This document shows, in pieces, positions 10,275 to 19,080 of a stretch of DNA of 64,000 nucleotides. Within the stretch, counting starts at the first letter, position 1. Each line of letters starts with the position of its first letter. Under the pieces are notes generated by a model that was given only the letters and a program-made list of their open reading frames with translations, made no database searches and was not told the origin of the DNA. Location: assembly GCF_018406605.1 (NCBI RefSeq), contig NZ_AP024545.1:2232001-2296000 (forward strand), given 5' to 3'. Made by a program: the position numbers and the translations under genes. The DNA comes from Noviluteimonas caseinilytica (GTDB lineage Bacteria > Pseudomonadota > Gammaproteobacteria > Xanthomonadales > Xanthomonadaceae).

Positions 10275-10952
10275 TCAGCGACGCTGCAACCGATACACCA
10301 CCACGTCCATCGACGTCACGCCCGCATCGACGAACGATTGGTTTTTCGACAGCGAATCCCGTCGCGCCAGCAATTCGACCGTCCAGTCGCGTTCGAACAG
10401 CGCGCGCACTTCGCTTTCCGGCACCGAGAACGGCGGCCCGGGTTTCTGATCCTGCGGGAACTCCAGCGTGACCAGCAAGCCGCGACAGCCGGTGGGCAGC
10501 TTCGCGTACAGCTCGCGCACGTAGCGCTCGCGCAGCGGCGGCGGCAACGCGATCAGCGCCGCGCGATCGAACACCGCTTCGCAATCGGCGAGATCGCGCC
10601 CGGTCAGCGCGAACACATCCGCGCACAACAGTTCGATCGGCCCCGATTTCGACAGCGGTCCGATCGGCGTCTGCGTCACTTCGGGCTGCAAGCCCTGTTC
10701 GGCGAAGAACTGTTCCACCGCCATCGGCACCAGCTCCACGCCGAACACCGCATGCCCGCGCTCCGCGAGCCACGGCATGTCGACGGACTTGCCCGCCAGC
10801 GGCACGAACACGCGCGCGTCGCGGTGCACACCAAGCGCACCCCAGAATTCCACGAGCATCGGCGAGGGTTCGCCCTGGTGGAAATTGGTGCGCCCTTCGC
10901 GCCAGCGCGCCATCCAGTTTTCCGCATCGGCGTGTGCGATCGGGTCGCTCAT
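10275..10952 (-). CDS. tpm: Thiopurine S-methyltransferase
   Basis: S-adenosylmethionine-dependent methyltransferase of 225 residues. The bacterial TPMT signature is clear: WMARWREGRTNFHQGEPSPM at the N terminus, VFVPLAGKSVDMPWLAERGH for the cofactor loop and DRAALIALPPPLRERY. Bacterial relatives methylate tellurite, selenite or thiopurines. The start overlaps the parC stop by four bases, so it is probably translated from the parC message. Confidence 0.95.
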   Translation of the reverse strand: MSDPIAHADAENWMARWREGRTNFHQGEPSPMLVEFWGALGVHRDARVFVPLAGKSVDMPWLAERGHAVFGVELVPMAVEQFFAEQGLQPEVTQTPIGPLSKSGPIELLCADVFALTGRDLADCEAVFDRAALIALPPPLRERYVRELYAKLPTGCRGLLVTLEFPQDQKPGPPFSVPESEVRALFERDWTVELLARRDSLSKNQSFVDAGVTSMDVVVYRLQRR

Positions 10953-13192
10953 TCGACCGCCAGCCCGTCGACCTTCTGCCAGCCGCGCGGCAACAGCCCG
11001 CCGCGGGTGGCGCGCGCGCCGACGTACTCGTCGAGTTCCTTGAACGACAGCGTCATCGCACGCGTCCCCGACTTGATGGACAACTTCCCGCCCGGCGGCA
11101 CCACGGCCACCGCGACCACGCGCTCGGTGCCGAGCTTCGCCTTCGGGATGTCGATGAGCTTGTTGCCCTTGCCCTTGTCGAGCTCGGGCACGTCCTTCGC
11201 AGCGAAGGCGAGGAGATGCCCCGCGCTGGTGACGGCGACCACGCGATCGGTGTCGACGTTCGCGACGAACGCCGGCTGCACCACGTTCGCGCCCGGCGTG
11301 AGCGACAACATCGCCTTGCCGGCCTTCTGCCGCCCGGTGAGGTTGACGAACTTCGTGACGAAGCCGTACCCATGCGTGGAAGCGAGCACGAAGCGCGTGT
11401 CGTCGTCGCCGCTGGCCATCGCCTGGAACGACGCGCCCGCCACCGGCGAGAAGCGCCCGGTCAGCGGTTCGCCGTTGCCGCGCGCGCTCGGCAGCGTGTG
11501 CACGGCGGTGGAATAACTGCGCCCCGTCGAATCGATGAACGCGACCTGCTGCGTGCTGCGCGCACGCACGGCCGCCAGCAAGGAATCGCCTTCGCGATAC
11601 GACAGCGAGGCCGCATCGACGTCGTGGCCCTTCGCCGCGCGGATCCAGCCCTTCTCGCTGATCACCACGGTCATCGGTTCGCTGGCGACCAGTTCGGTTT
11701 CGGCCAGCGCCTGCGCCGCGCCGCGCGCGACCAGCGGCGAACGGCGGGCGTCGCCGAACTTCTTCGCGTCCGCGATCAGTTCGTCCTTCACCAGCTTCTT
11801 CAGCTTCGCCTTGCTGTCCAGCAGCGAGATGAGCTTCTCGAGTTCCTTCGCCAGCTCGTCCTGCTCGCCGCGGATCTTCATTTCCTCCAGGCGCGCCAGC
11901 TGCTTCAGGCGCGTGTCGAGGATGTAGTCGGCCTGGTCGTCGGAGAGGGCGAAGCGCGCGATCAGCACGTCGCGCGGTTCGTCTTCGGTGCGGATGATGC
12001 GGATCACTTCATCCAGGTTGAGGAACGCGACCAGCAAGCCTTCCAGCAGGTGCAGGCGGCGCTCGACGCGTTCCTTGCGGTACTGCAGGCGGCGCACCAC
12101 GGTCTCGGTGCGGAACACCAGCCATTCGGTGAGCAGCATGCGCAGGTTCTTCACCTGCGGGCGGCCGTCCTGGCCGATGACGTTGAGGTTGACGCGGAAA
12201 CTCTTCTCGAGGTCCGTCGTGGCGAACAGGTGCCCCATCAGCTGGTCGGCATCCACGCGGTTGCTGCGCGGCACCAGCACGACGCGCACCGGGTTTTCGT
12301 GGTCGGATTCGTCGCGGATGTCTTCCAGCCACGGCAGCTTCTTCGCGCGCATCTGCGCTGCGATCTGCTCGATCACCTTCGACGGCGACACCTGGTAGGG
12401 CAGGGCGGTGACGACGATGTTGGTGCCGTCCTTCCTGAACGTGGCCCGCGCGCGCACGCTGCCCAGGCCCGTTTCGTACATCTGCAGCAGGTCGGCCGCG
12501 GGCGTGATGATTTCCGCTTCGGTCGGATAGTCCGGGCCGCGCACGTGTTCGCAGAGATCGCGCACGGTGGCGTCGGGATCGTCGATCAGGCGCACGCACG
12601 CCGAGACGATCTCGTTGAGGTTGTGCGGCGGCACGTCGGTGGCCATGCCCACCGCGATGCCGGTGGTGCCGTTGAGCAGCAGGTGCGGCAGGCGCGCCGG
12701 CATCCACGAGGGTTCTTCCAGCGTGCCGTCGAAGTTGGGCGTCCAGTCCACCGTGCCCTGGCCCAGTTCGCCCAGCAGCACTTCGGCGATGGGCGTGAGC
12801 TTGGATTCGGTGTAGCGCATCGCGGCGAAGGATTTGGGATCGTCGCTCGAACCGAAGTTGCCCTGGCCCTCGATCAGCGGATAGCGGTACGAGAACGGCT
12901 GGGCCATCAGCACCAGCGCCTCGTAGCACGCCGAATCGCCGTGCGGGTGGTACTTGCCGATCACGTCGCCGACGGTGCGCGCGGATTTCTTGGGCTTGGC
13001 GCCTGCGGCCAGGCCGAGTTCGCTCATCGCGAAGATGATGCGGCGCTGCACCGGCTTGAGCCCGTCGCCCAGGAAGGGCAGGGCGCGGTCCAGTACCACG
13101 TACATGGAGTAGTCGAGGTAGGCGCGCTCGGCGTATTCGCGCAGCGGGATCTGCTCGAAACCGTGGAACACGGGTCGGACGGTGTCGTTCAT
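10949..13192 (-). CDS. parC: DNA topoisomerase IV subunit A
   Basis: Breaks and rejoins DNA to decatenate sister chromosomes, acting with ParE. The 747-residue length fits ParC. The catalytic tyrosine is Tyr127 in SFAAMRYTESKL. The quinolone-resistance-determining segment reads YHPHGDSACYE with the wild-type Ser and Glu (E. coli Ser80 and Glu84 equivalents). The C-terminal half carries the beta-propeller repeats, with fewer GyrA-box features, which favours ParC over GyrA. It is followed by tpm and is divergent from the small exported protein gene. Confidence 0.97.
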   Translation of the reverse strand: MNDTVRPVFHGFEQIPLREYAERAYLDYSMYVVLDRALPFLGDGLKPVQRRIIFAMSELGLAAGAKPKKSARTVGDVIGKYHPHGDSACYEALVLMAQPFSYRYPLIEGQGNFGSSDDPKSFAAMRYTESKLTPIAEVLLGELGQGTVDWTPNFDGTLEEPSWMPARLPHLLLNGTTGIAVGMATDVPPHNLNEIVSACVRLIDDPDATVRDLCEHVRGPDYPTEAEIITPAADLLQMYETGLGSVRARATFRKDGTNIVVTALPYQVSPSKVIEQIAAQMRAKKLPWLEDIRDESDHENPVRVVLVPRSNRVDADQLMGHLFATTDLEKSFRVNLNVIGQDGRPQVKNLRMLLTEWLVFRTETVVRRLQYRKERVERRLHLLEGLLVAFLNLDEVIRIIRTEDEPRDVLIARFALSDDQADYILDTRLKQLARLEEMKIRGEQDELAKELEKLISLLDSKAKLKKLVKDELIADAKKFGDARRSPLVARGAAQALAETELVASEPMTVVISEKGWIRAAKGHDVDAASLSYREGDSLLAAVRARSTQQVAFIDSTGRSYSTAVHTLPSARGNGEPLTGRFSPVAGASFQAMASGDDDTRFVLASTHGYGFVTKFVNLTGRQKAGKAMLSLTPGANVVQPAFVANVDTDRVVAVTSAGHLLAFAAKDVPELDKGKGNKLIDIPKAKLGTERVVAVAVVPPGGKLSIKSGTRAMTLSFKELDEYVGARATRGGLLPRGWQKVDGLAVE

Positions 13193-13353
13193 CGGGGTTT
13201 TGATCGGGATGCCGCGGTTGGACTGTGCCGCGAGTTTACCCGCGCGCGCTCCATGAAGAATCTTTCATGTACCGGCCATGCGGGCGAAAACCGCCACGGC
13301 GCAACCTGCGCTTGCGATGGATCCCATCGTTGTCCCCAGCCAGGAGCACCGCC

Positions 13354-13596
13354 ATGATCGTCCGCAACAGCCTGATCGCCCTCGCCCTCGCCGCCGTCGC
13401 CGGCACCGCGTTCGCCGCCCCCGCCGACGGCACCCAGCCGGCCAAGGCGCCGGCCGCCAAGACCCACGCCAAGTGCGAGAAGCGCAGCGCCGCCGGCCAC
13501 TGCGAGAAGTGGGCGACCGCCAAGCCGGCCGCCAAGACGTCCGCCAAGCCCGCCGACGCCACCAAGTCCGCCGACGCCTCCAAGCCGGCGAAGTAA
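13354..13596 (+). CDS. Small exported Lys/Ala-rich protein
   Basis: An 80-residue protein with a clear signal peptide (MIVRNSLIALALAAVAGTAFA, cleavage expected after AFA). The mature part is Lys/Ala/Pro-rich with two cysteines in a HAKCEKRSAAGHCEKW pattern and PAAKTSAK-type repeats. AGGAG lies seven bases before the ATG. Such small basic periplasmic proteins are common in xanthomonads, and no function is known to me. It is divergent from parC and upstream of the two-component pair. Confidence 0.75.
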   Translation: MIVRNSLIALALAAVAGTAFAAPADGTQPAKAPAAKTHAKCEKRSAAGHCEKWATAKPAAKTSAKPADATKSADASKPAK

Positions 13597-13717
13597 GTCC
13601 CCGGTGTGCGGTGCGGGACGGCGTCTCGTCGCGCCGCCCCGCATCGTCCGCCCGCCGCGTGCCTCCCCGACGCGCGGCGTTATTGATTCGCAACCCCACG
13701 CCTTCGACAGCATCGTT

Positions 13718-13744
13718 CCGGCCCGGCGCTATGCTCCGGGCCGG
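13718..13744. promoter_or_regulatory. Hairpin upstream of the response regulator
   Basis: CCGGCCCGG and its exact complement enclose a nine-base loop (CGCTATGCT) 30 bases before the response-regulator start. No T-run follows. It may terminate the small upstream gene weakly or act as an operator or leader structure for the regulator. Only the symmetry is directly visible. Confidence 0.4.
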
Positions 13745-13774
13745 CACATATTGATGTGGAGCATGGTCGGGCGC

Positions 13775-14449
13775 ATGCGCATCCTGCTGATCGAAGACGA
13801 CGCGGACACCGCCGCCTACCTGCAGCAGGGGCTGAAGGAGGAAGGCCACGCCGTGGATCGCGCGGCCGACGGTCGCGAAGGCCTGTTCCTCGCCACCACC
13901 GAACCCTACGACGCGCTGATCGTCGACCGCATGCTGCCCGCGCTCGACGGCCTGGTGCTGTTGCGCACGCTGCGCGGCGCCGGCAACACGGTGCCCGCGA
14001 TCGTGCTCACCGCGCTCGGTGACGTCGACCATCGCGTCGAAGGTTTGCGCGCCGGCGCGGATGACTATCTCGCCAAACCCTTCGCCTTCGCCGAACTGAG
14101 TGCGCGCCTGGCGAACGTGGTGCGTCGCGCCGATGGTGGCGCCGCGCAGACGCGCCTGCAGGTGGGCGACCTCGAGCTCGACCTTCTCGGCCGCCGCGCG
14201 CAACGCGGCACGCGCCGCATCGACCTGCTGCCGCGCGAGTTCCGCCTGCTCGAATGCCTGATGCGCCAGGCCGGCCACGTCGTCACGCGCACGATGCTGC
14301 TCGAACAGGTGTGGGACTACCACTTCGATCCGCAGACCAACGTCATCGACGTGCACATCAGCCGCCTGCGCCAGAAGATCGACCACGGCGAAGCGACGGC
14401 GCTGCTGCACACGGTGCGCGGCGCGGGTTACCGACTGGGCGCCGCATGA
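13775..14449 (+). CDS. OmpR/PhoB-family response regulator
   Basis: DNA-binding regulator of 224 residues. The receiver domain (about residues 1-115) has acidic pocket E7-D8-D9, phosphoacceptor Asp51 (VDRMLP), Thr at VLTALGD and Lys at LAKPF. A winged-helix domain follows (LPREFRLLECLMRQAGHVVTR...VWDYHFDPQTNVIDVHISRLR). The ATG at 13775 is chosen because the family begins MRILLIEDD; in-frame ATGs at 13754 and 13763 could add seven or four residues. Its stop overlaps the kinase start (ATGA), so the pair is one unit. The inducing signal is unknown. Confidence 0.93.
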   Translation: MRILLIEDDADTAAYLQQGLKEEGHAVDRAADGREGLFLATTEPYDALIVDRMLPALDGLVLLRTLRGAGNTVPAIVLTALGDVDHRVEGLRAGADDYLAKPFAFAELSARLANVVRRADGGAAQTRLQVGDLELDLLGRRAQRGTRRIDLLPREFRLLECLMRQAGHVVTRTMLLEQVWDYHFDPQTNVIDVHISRLRQKIDHGEATALLHTVRGAGYRLGAA

Positions 14450-15786
14450 GCGCATGGCGACACGCGCGGTCCACCACGGTGCGGCTGGCCGTGGCGGTGA
14501 GCCTGTCGTTCCTGCTGGGCTTCGCGTTGCTGGGCGGCAGCGTGTACGCCGCGGTGTCCGCGCTGCTGCTGCGCGATGCGCGCGAAGCGATCGTCGTGGA
14601 CGCCGATGGCCTGCGCGATGTGCTCGCCGACGGCGGCCGCGCGCCGCTGATCCTCGCCGTGCGCGATCGCATCGCGCGGCCCGACGATCCGGACGCCTTG
14701 CATGCGCTGCGCATCGACGGCCGCGTCATTGCCTCCGACATCCCCGCCGCCGCGACGCCCGCGCGCGATGGCTGGCACGAATCGCGCGAACCGGACGGCA
14801 CGCGCCTGCTGGTCGAACGCCGCACCCTCGCGCCCGGCGTCGAAATCGCCACCGGCCTGCGCCTGCGTTCCGAAAGCGGGTTCCTCGCGCTGGTCGCACG
14901 CACGTCGCTGGCCGCGCTCGCGATCGCCGTGCTGCTGGGATTGGCGATCGGTGCGTTGATCTCGCGCTGGGTGGCGAGGCGCCTGCGCGCGCTCGACGCC
15001 ACCGCCGCGCGCGTGACCGAAGGCGAGATCGCGCTGCGCGTGCCGGTCGACGGCACCGGCGATGCGTTCGACCGCCTCGCGCATCGGTTCAACGCGATGC
15101 TCGACCGCATCGAAGCGTTGCTGGCCGGCGTGCGCGAAGCCACCGACCACATCGCGCACGACCTGCGCACGCCGCTCGGCCGCCTGCGCACGCGGCTCGA
15201 ACAACTGCGGTTGCAGGCCACGGTCTCGCCCGATGCGCTCGAACCCGCCATCGCCGAAGCGGATCAATTGCTGCAGGCGTCCAACGCGCTGTTGCGCCTG
15301 GCGCGCATCGAAGCGCAGGCGCCGATCGAACAGGCCGCCACGCTCGACCTGTCCGCGCTCGCGCGCGACGCGATGGAACTCTACGAACCCATCGCCGCCG
15401 AACGCGGCATCACCCTGGCCGCCAACGCCGAAGTCCTGCGCGTGCGCGGCGATGCGGACCAGGTGTTCCAGTTGCTGGTGAACCTGCTGGACAACGCGAT
15501 GAAGTACGCGCCGCCCGGCACGCAGGTGGACCTGCGGGTCGAGCGCACCGGCGAGCACGCCTGCCTCACGGTCGCCGACCGGGGCCCGGGCATCCCGGCA
15601 GCGGAACGCGAACGCGTCTTCGACCGCTTCCACCGCATCGAAACGGACCGGGGCACCCCCGGCAGCGGCCTGGGCCTGAGCCTCGTGCGCGCGATCGCGC
15701 TGCGGCATCGCGCCCGGATCGCATTGGCCGACAACGGCCCGGGCTTGCGCGCGACGGTGTCGTTCCCGTTGGCGGCGGGGGAGTGA
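14446..15786 (+). CDS. Sensor histidine kinase
   Basis: Membrane-bound partner of the preceding regulator, 446 residues. It has two transmembrane helices (about residues 12-38 and 148-172) around a short periplasmic sensor, a HAMP linker (RWVARRLRALDATAARV), the H box with His238 (TDHIAHDLRTPLGRL), and N (NLLDNAMKYAPPG), G1 (VADRGPGIP) and G2 (GSGLGLSLV) boxes. All catalytic motifs are intact. The architecture resembles QseC/CusS-type kinases, but the ligand cannot be read from sequence. Confidence 0.93.
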   Translation: MSAWRHARSTTVRLAVAVSLSFLLGFALLGGSVYAAVSALLLRDAREAIVVDADGLRDVLADGGRAPLILAVRDRIARPDDPDALHALRIDGRVIASDIPAAATPARDGWHESREPDGTRLLVERRTLAPGVEIATGLRLRSESGFLALVARTSLAALAIAVLLGLAIGALISRWVARRLRALDATAARVTEGEIALRVPVDGTGDAFDRLAHRFNAMLDRIEALLAGVREATDHIAHDLRTPLGRLRTRLEQLRLQATVSPDALEPAIAEADQLLQASNALLRLARIEAQAPIEQAATLDLSALARDAMELYEPIAAERGITLAANAEVLRVRGDADQVFQLLVNLLDNAMKYAPPGTQVDLRVERTGEHACLTVADRGPGIPAAERERVFDRFHRIETDRGTPGSGLGLSLVRAIALRHRARIALADNGPGLRATVSFPLAAGE

Positions 15787-15856
15787 GGACGGGCCGGAAA
15801 TCTGGGTCCGGAGCGTTGACATCGTTTCCGCCGCACCGCACCATACGCGCCCACCT

Positions 15857-15941
<85 letters not shown>

Positions 15942-15983
15942 ATCAGAAGTCCGACGCAGTCCAACGCAGTCCGGAGATTCACC

Positions 15984-16011
15984 AAAAACCCTGCCGAAAC
16001 GCGGGGTTTTT
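15984..16011 (+). terminator. Intrinsic terminator after tRNA-Leu
   Basis: AAAAACCCTGC pairs with GCGGGGTTTTT across a six-base loop with one T-G wobble, and ends in a T-run. It lies 42 bases after the tRNA and should end tRNA transcription. Between them lie two near-identical copies of GTCC(G/A)ACGCA (15949-15972), possible integrase arm sites. Confidence 0.8.
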
Positions 16012-16112
16012 GTTGCCTACCGTCCGTCGGCGTCCCATGCAGATCTATAGAATCCTGCCCCAAATAGGGGTAGAAGGTTGGGTAGTTTCGTTGGACGGGT
16101 CGTTTTTCCAAG

Positions 16113-17348
16113 ATGACCGGCAAGCTGGCTGACCTGAAGATTCGCAACGCGAAACCGGCCGAGAAGCCGTACAAGTTGTCGGGCGGTCATGGCTTCTGCG
16201 TCGTGGTAAATCCTGACGGTGCGAAGTACTTCCGGCTGCGATATCACTTCGGCGGCAAGGAGAAGATGCTGAGCCTCGGTGTGTACCCCGAGGTGTCCCT
16301 CAAGGAAGCTGAGGCTTCCGCGGTTCAGGCCCGTTCGCTGTTGCGGCAGGGCGTCAATCCGTCCGAGGAGCGCCGAGCCAGGAAGCTCGCCCTCCGCCAC
16401 GTCGAGGCGCATACGTTCGGGTACGCCGCCGCGCAGTGGGTCGATCACAACACGCCGCGGTGGAAACCGGCGACGCTTGAGAAGGTCCAGCAGTACCTCG
16501 ACAAGGACTTGCTGCCGCCGCTGGCCAAACGTCCTCTGGCGAACATCACCCCTCTGGAGCTGGGTGTCGTCCTCGAGCGAATCGAAAGCCGGAAGGCCCT
16601 CAACGTCGCCAAGAAGTCGAGACAATGGCTCAGCGCCATCTACGCCTATGCGATCGCCAAGGGCCTGACAGCAAACAACCCGGCGATCCACCTCGGCTCA
16701 ATCGCGCTCTACCAGCCCGAGCCGCAGAACCACGCCCACATCACGATCGAGGAGCTGCCGCGATTCCTGCGCGCGCTCGAAAGCTACGAAGGCTCGCTGC
16801 TGGTCAAAACCTGCACCTGGCTAGGCCTGTGGTCGGCGAATCGCCCCGGTATCACTCGCACGCTGAAATGGTCCGAGCTCGACCTCGATGCCGGTGTGTG
16901 GTCCATCCCGAAGGGCAGGGAAGGCATGAAGCGCGGATACGAACACGTCACGCCGTTGCCGATCCAAGCGGTTGCTGCGTTGAAGCGTTTGGTTCCCATC
17001 ACAGGCAACTACGAGTACGTCTTCGTCGGCCGCAACGATTGGCGAAAGCCGCTCAGTGATGGAGCGGTCACCGGCCTGCTGAAGGCGATCGGATACGGCG
17101 GTAAGCAGACGGCACACGGCTTCCGCCACCTTGTGAGCACCGCACTCAATGATCGCGGTTACGAAGCAGATTGGGTCGAGCGTCAACTTGCACACGGCGA
17201 TCCGGACGAAATTCGTGGCACGTACAACAAGGCCGTCTACCTCGACCAGCGTCGGAAGATGATGCAAGAGTGGGCTGATTACCTGGACGAAGCGCTGCGC
17301 GGCAAGGCCCCGCAAGCGGTGCACAAGCGCGCTGGCGCAAGCCGGTAA
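16113..17348 (+). CDS. P4-family tyrosine recombinase/integrase
   Basis: Site-specific recombinase of 411 residues that would insert the element at the tRNA-Leu 3' end. It has the N-terminal DUF4102 arm-binding domain (about residues 5-90: ADLKIRNAKPAEKPYKLSGG), a SAM-like core-binding domain (about 100-190) and a catalytic domain (about 210-390). Visible catalytic elements are Arg in SANRPGITRTLKW, HGFRH, the LAHG His and the nucleophile Tyr in RGTYNKAVYLDQRRKMM. Core motif SANRPGI is a little unusual compared with the common GVRPGE. It appears intact. The gene points away from the tRNA. Confidence 0.95.
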   Translation: MTGKLADLKIRNAKPAEKPYKLSGGHGFCVVVNPDGAKYFRLRYHFGGKEKMLSLGVYPEVSLKEAEASAVQARSLLRQGVNPSEERRARKLALRHVEAHTFGYAAAQWVDHNTPRWKPATLEKVQQYLDKDLLPPLAKRPLANITPLELGVVLERIESRKALNVAKKSRQWLSAIYAYAIAKGLTANNPAIHLGSIALYQPEPQNHAHITIEELPRFLRALESYEGSLLVKTCTWLGLWSANRPGITRTLKWSELDLDAGVWSIPKGREGMKRGYEHVTPLPIQAVAALKRLVPITGNYEYVFVGRNDWRKPLSDGAVTGLLKAIGYGGKQTAHGFRHLVSTALNDRGYEADWVERQLAHGDPDEIRGTYNKAVYLDQRRKMMQEWADYLDEALRGKAPQAVHKRAGASR

Positions 17349-17544
17349 AGCGGCAACGGCCGGGCGTTGCGCGCGCCGCGACTGCTAAGGCTCCTTGCGC
17401 CGAAAGCAACATTCGTCGCGGCGGCTCGCTTGGGAACATGGCTCCGGGTCTCACTGGATTCGGTTGAATCCAGTGGGGGTTGACAGGGAAACAGTTGGGG
17501 CATAAAAATTACCAGCGTCGAAAATCCGCTAGTCCGACATCCAG

Positions 17545-17566
17545 CCGCCTTCAAGGCGGTTTTTTT
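17545..17566 (+). terminator. Intrinsic terminator
   Basis: CCGCC and GGCGG flank the loop TTCAA, followed by seven T residues. This is a compact rho-independent terminator, probably for the integrase transcript or a short RNA from the preceding spacer. Confidence 0.8.
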
Positions 17567-17606
17567 GTGTCCGAACATTGTCCGTAAACCGCCCGACAAG
17601 GGTCCC

Positions 17607-17631
17607 AAGGCTGCCGAAAGGCGGCCTTTTT
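17607..17631 (+). terminator. Second intrinsic terminator just before the AlpA-like gene
   Basis: AAGGCTGCC and GGCGGCCTT pair around a GAAA tetraloop with one wobble, followed by a T-run. It ends only about 20 bases before the AlpA-like start codon. A terminator this close could be part of a regulated leader; that role is inference. Confidence 0.7.
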
Positions 17632-17649
17632 GTTTTGGAGAACGAGAAC

Positions 17650-17913
17650 ATGTCCACCAACAATGTACTTCACGGGGAGCCTTCTGCTGCGGTGCCCCTG
17701 AAGTTCCTTCGCCTCCCCGAGGTCCAAGCCCGAACTGGATGCTCGCGAAGCACGATTTACCTGAAGATCTCGGACGGGACGTTCCCGCGGCCGACTCGGC
17801 TTGGCGGTGGTTCTTGCCGCTCTGTGGCGTGGGTTGAGTCCGAAATTAACGAATGGCTTCGGTCCCGGATTGCAGAACGGGACGCAGCAGCCTTCGACGG
17901 CCAGGAGGGCTGA
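17650..17913 (+). CDS. AlpA-family transcriptional regulator
   Basis: An 87-residue winged-helix regulator of the AlpA/phage-excisionase type. The core FLRLPEVQARTGCSRSTIYL followed by GTFPRPTRLGG and SVAWVESEINEWLRSRI matches the family closely. In P4-like elements AlpA proteins activate the integrase or act in excision. The ATG at 17650 is preceded by GGAG; the frame is open for 24 codons upstream but crosses the terminator. Placement right after the integrase supports a mobile-element control gene. Confidence 0.9.
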   Translation: MSTNNVLHGEPSAAVPLKFLRLPEVQARTGCSRSTIYLKISDGTFPRPTRLGGGSCRSVAWVESEINEWLRSRIAERDAAAFDGQEG

Positions 17914-18414
17914 GCCATGGATCCGTCCGCGGACTCGTACGTGGAGATATCACGCCCCTCGCGCGAATCGAAAGCCTGCAGCGGGCACTCAATTACCTCC
18001 TAAGGGTCGCTGGCACCGAATCCCGAGCGCAACAGCGAGCTCGAACAATAGGTCGATGCGCTATGTCGACGTTCGACTGGGCCATCACCGTGTGATGTCG
18101 TAATGGGGCATCGCTTCCGCGGTGGTGATCCGAGCATTGCGGCGGACCGGAAACGCCTCCTGGAAGGTGCACCTTGAACCGCCGAAAAAACACCGCGGCC
18201 CTGGCATGAGCGCGCCGTATCGATGGCGTGGGCTTTGGTAAACACCACTGCGTCTCGAAATTTAGCGCGACCAGGCCACGGCACAAGCAACGCCCCAACC
18301 GCATCGAAGACGAGTGCGGCGCCGCGAACGCGATTACTCCACCCCCTAAGGCATCGCCCGCCATCGACGCGCATGAGTGCGCCCGACGGGCTACAACGAT
18401 TCGAGACGAAACAC
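17914..18414 (+). other. Gap between regulator and replication genes
   Basis: About 500 bases without a convincing gene. Short open frames exist, for example from the ATG at 17917 (28 codons). One frame gives a protein-like stretch around 17940-18095 (DITPLARIESLQRALNYLL) but lacks a good start near it. It may hold a decayed or very small phage-type gene. No tRNA or clear promoter was recognised. Confidence 0.4.
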
Positions 18415-19080
18415 ATGGCTCGTATTCGCACCATCAAACCCGATTTCTTCACCAGCGAGGACATCGTGAACCTCTCGCCACTGGCACGACTTCTGTACAT
18501 CGCGCTGTGGTGCGAGGCTGACAGGGAAGGCCGCATGGCCTGGAAGCCTCGAACCTTCAAGTTGCGGTACATGCCTGGGGACGAGTGCGACGTAGATGTC
18601 CTGTGCGCCGAGATCGTGGACCGCAAGCTAGTCGTGTTGTACGGCGACGGGTTGGCTTACATCCCCGCGTTCGGCGAGCACCAGCACGTCAACCCACGCG
18701 AGTCCGTCTCATGCCTGCCCGCACCTGACGCGTCACCACGCGTGCGGACGCGTGGAGCACGCGACAGTGACGCACAGGTAGGAAGGGAAGGGAAAGGAAA
18801 GGAAGGGAGGGATAAAGGCGCGTCGCGCGACGCGAAGAGTCGCAAGACCTCCCTACCCAACGACTTCGCTATCTCGGAACGCGTGCACCGATGGGCCAGC
18901 GAGAAAGGTATCTCTCGGATCGAAGAACGCTTCGAGCACTTCGTCGGCGTCGCGCAGGCCAAGGGTTACACGTACGCAGACTGGGATGTGGCGCTGATGA
19001 ATGCCATCAGGGACGACTGGGCGAAGTTCGGCCATACGCCGGTGCAGTCGCTCTCGTCGTTTCCGGAGTTGCGCGCATGA
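18415..19080 (+). CDS. Phage-type replication initiator-like protein
   Basis: A 221-residue protein beginning MARIRTIKPDFFTSEDIVNL, a start seen in many phage and integrative-element proteins located before a DnaB-type helicase gene. Residues 10-95 (LSPLARLLYIALWCEADREGR) look like a winged-helix DNA-binding domain. A basic, low-complexity linker follows (residues 120-145), then a helical C-terminal region (residues 146-221) resembling helicase-loader regions. I infer a lambda-O/DnaT-like role. Its coding DNA contains phased ACGCGT repeats and a purine tract, suggesting an internal origin. Its stop overlaps the helicase start. Confidence 0.7.
   Translation: MARIRTIKPDFFTSEDIVNLSPLARLLYIALWCEADREGRMAWKPRTFKLRYMPGDECDVDVLCAEIVDRKLVVLYGDGLAYIPAFGEHQHVNPRESVSCLPAPDASPRVRTRGARDSDAQVGREGKGKEGRDKGASRDAKSRKTSLPNDFAISERVHRWASEKGISRIEERFEHFVGVAQAKGYTYADWDVALMNAIRDDWAKFGHTPVQSLSSFPELRA
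18728..18812 (+). repeat. Phased ACGCGT repeats and homopurine tract (candidate origin)
   Basis: ACGCGT occurs at 18728, 18738 and 18748, exactly ten bases apart, with a degenerate ACGCGA at 18759. Two of these form the palindrome CCACGCGT-GCGG-ACGCGTGG (18736-18755). A 33-base run of only A and G follows at 18780-18812. Lying inside an initiator-like gene, this layout recalls lambda-type origins where iterons sit within the initiator gene. The origin function is inference. Confidence 0.5.

Larger units (their letters stand above)
17349..17649 (+). other. Non-coding spacer with hairpins before the AlpA-like gene
   Basis: No gene is supported here. After the integrase stop comes a hairpin CTGGATTC/GAATCCAG (17455-17473) without a T-run. 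Two real terminators follow and are listed separately. The arrangement isolates the AlpA-like gene from integrase transcription. Confidence 0.5.

Noticed and set aside
6943..10449. 1168-codon plus-strand frame across dapE, the acylase and tpm
   Set aside because: It is the antisense or alternative-frame shadow of three well supported genes.
10934..13357. 807-codon frame opposite parC
   Set aside because: Typical antisense frame with biased composition; parC is certain.
18780..18812. Homopurine run as a possible sequencing artefact or microsatellite
   Set aside because: It keeps the reading frame of the initiator-like gene and encodes a basic linker, so it is likely real.
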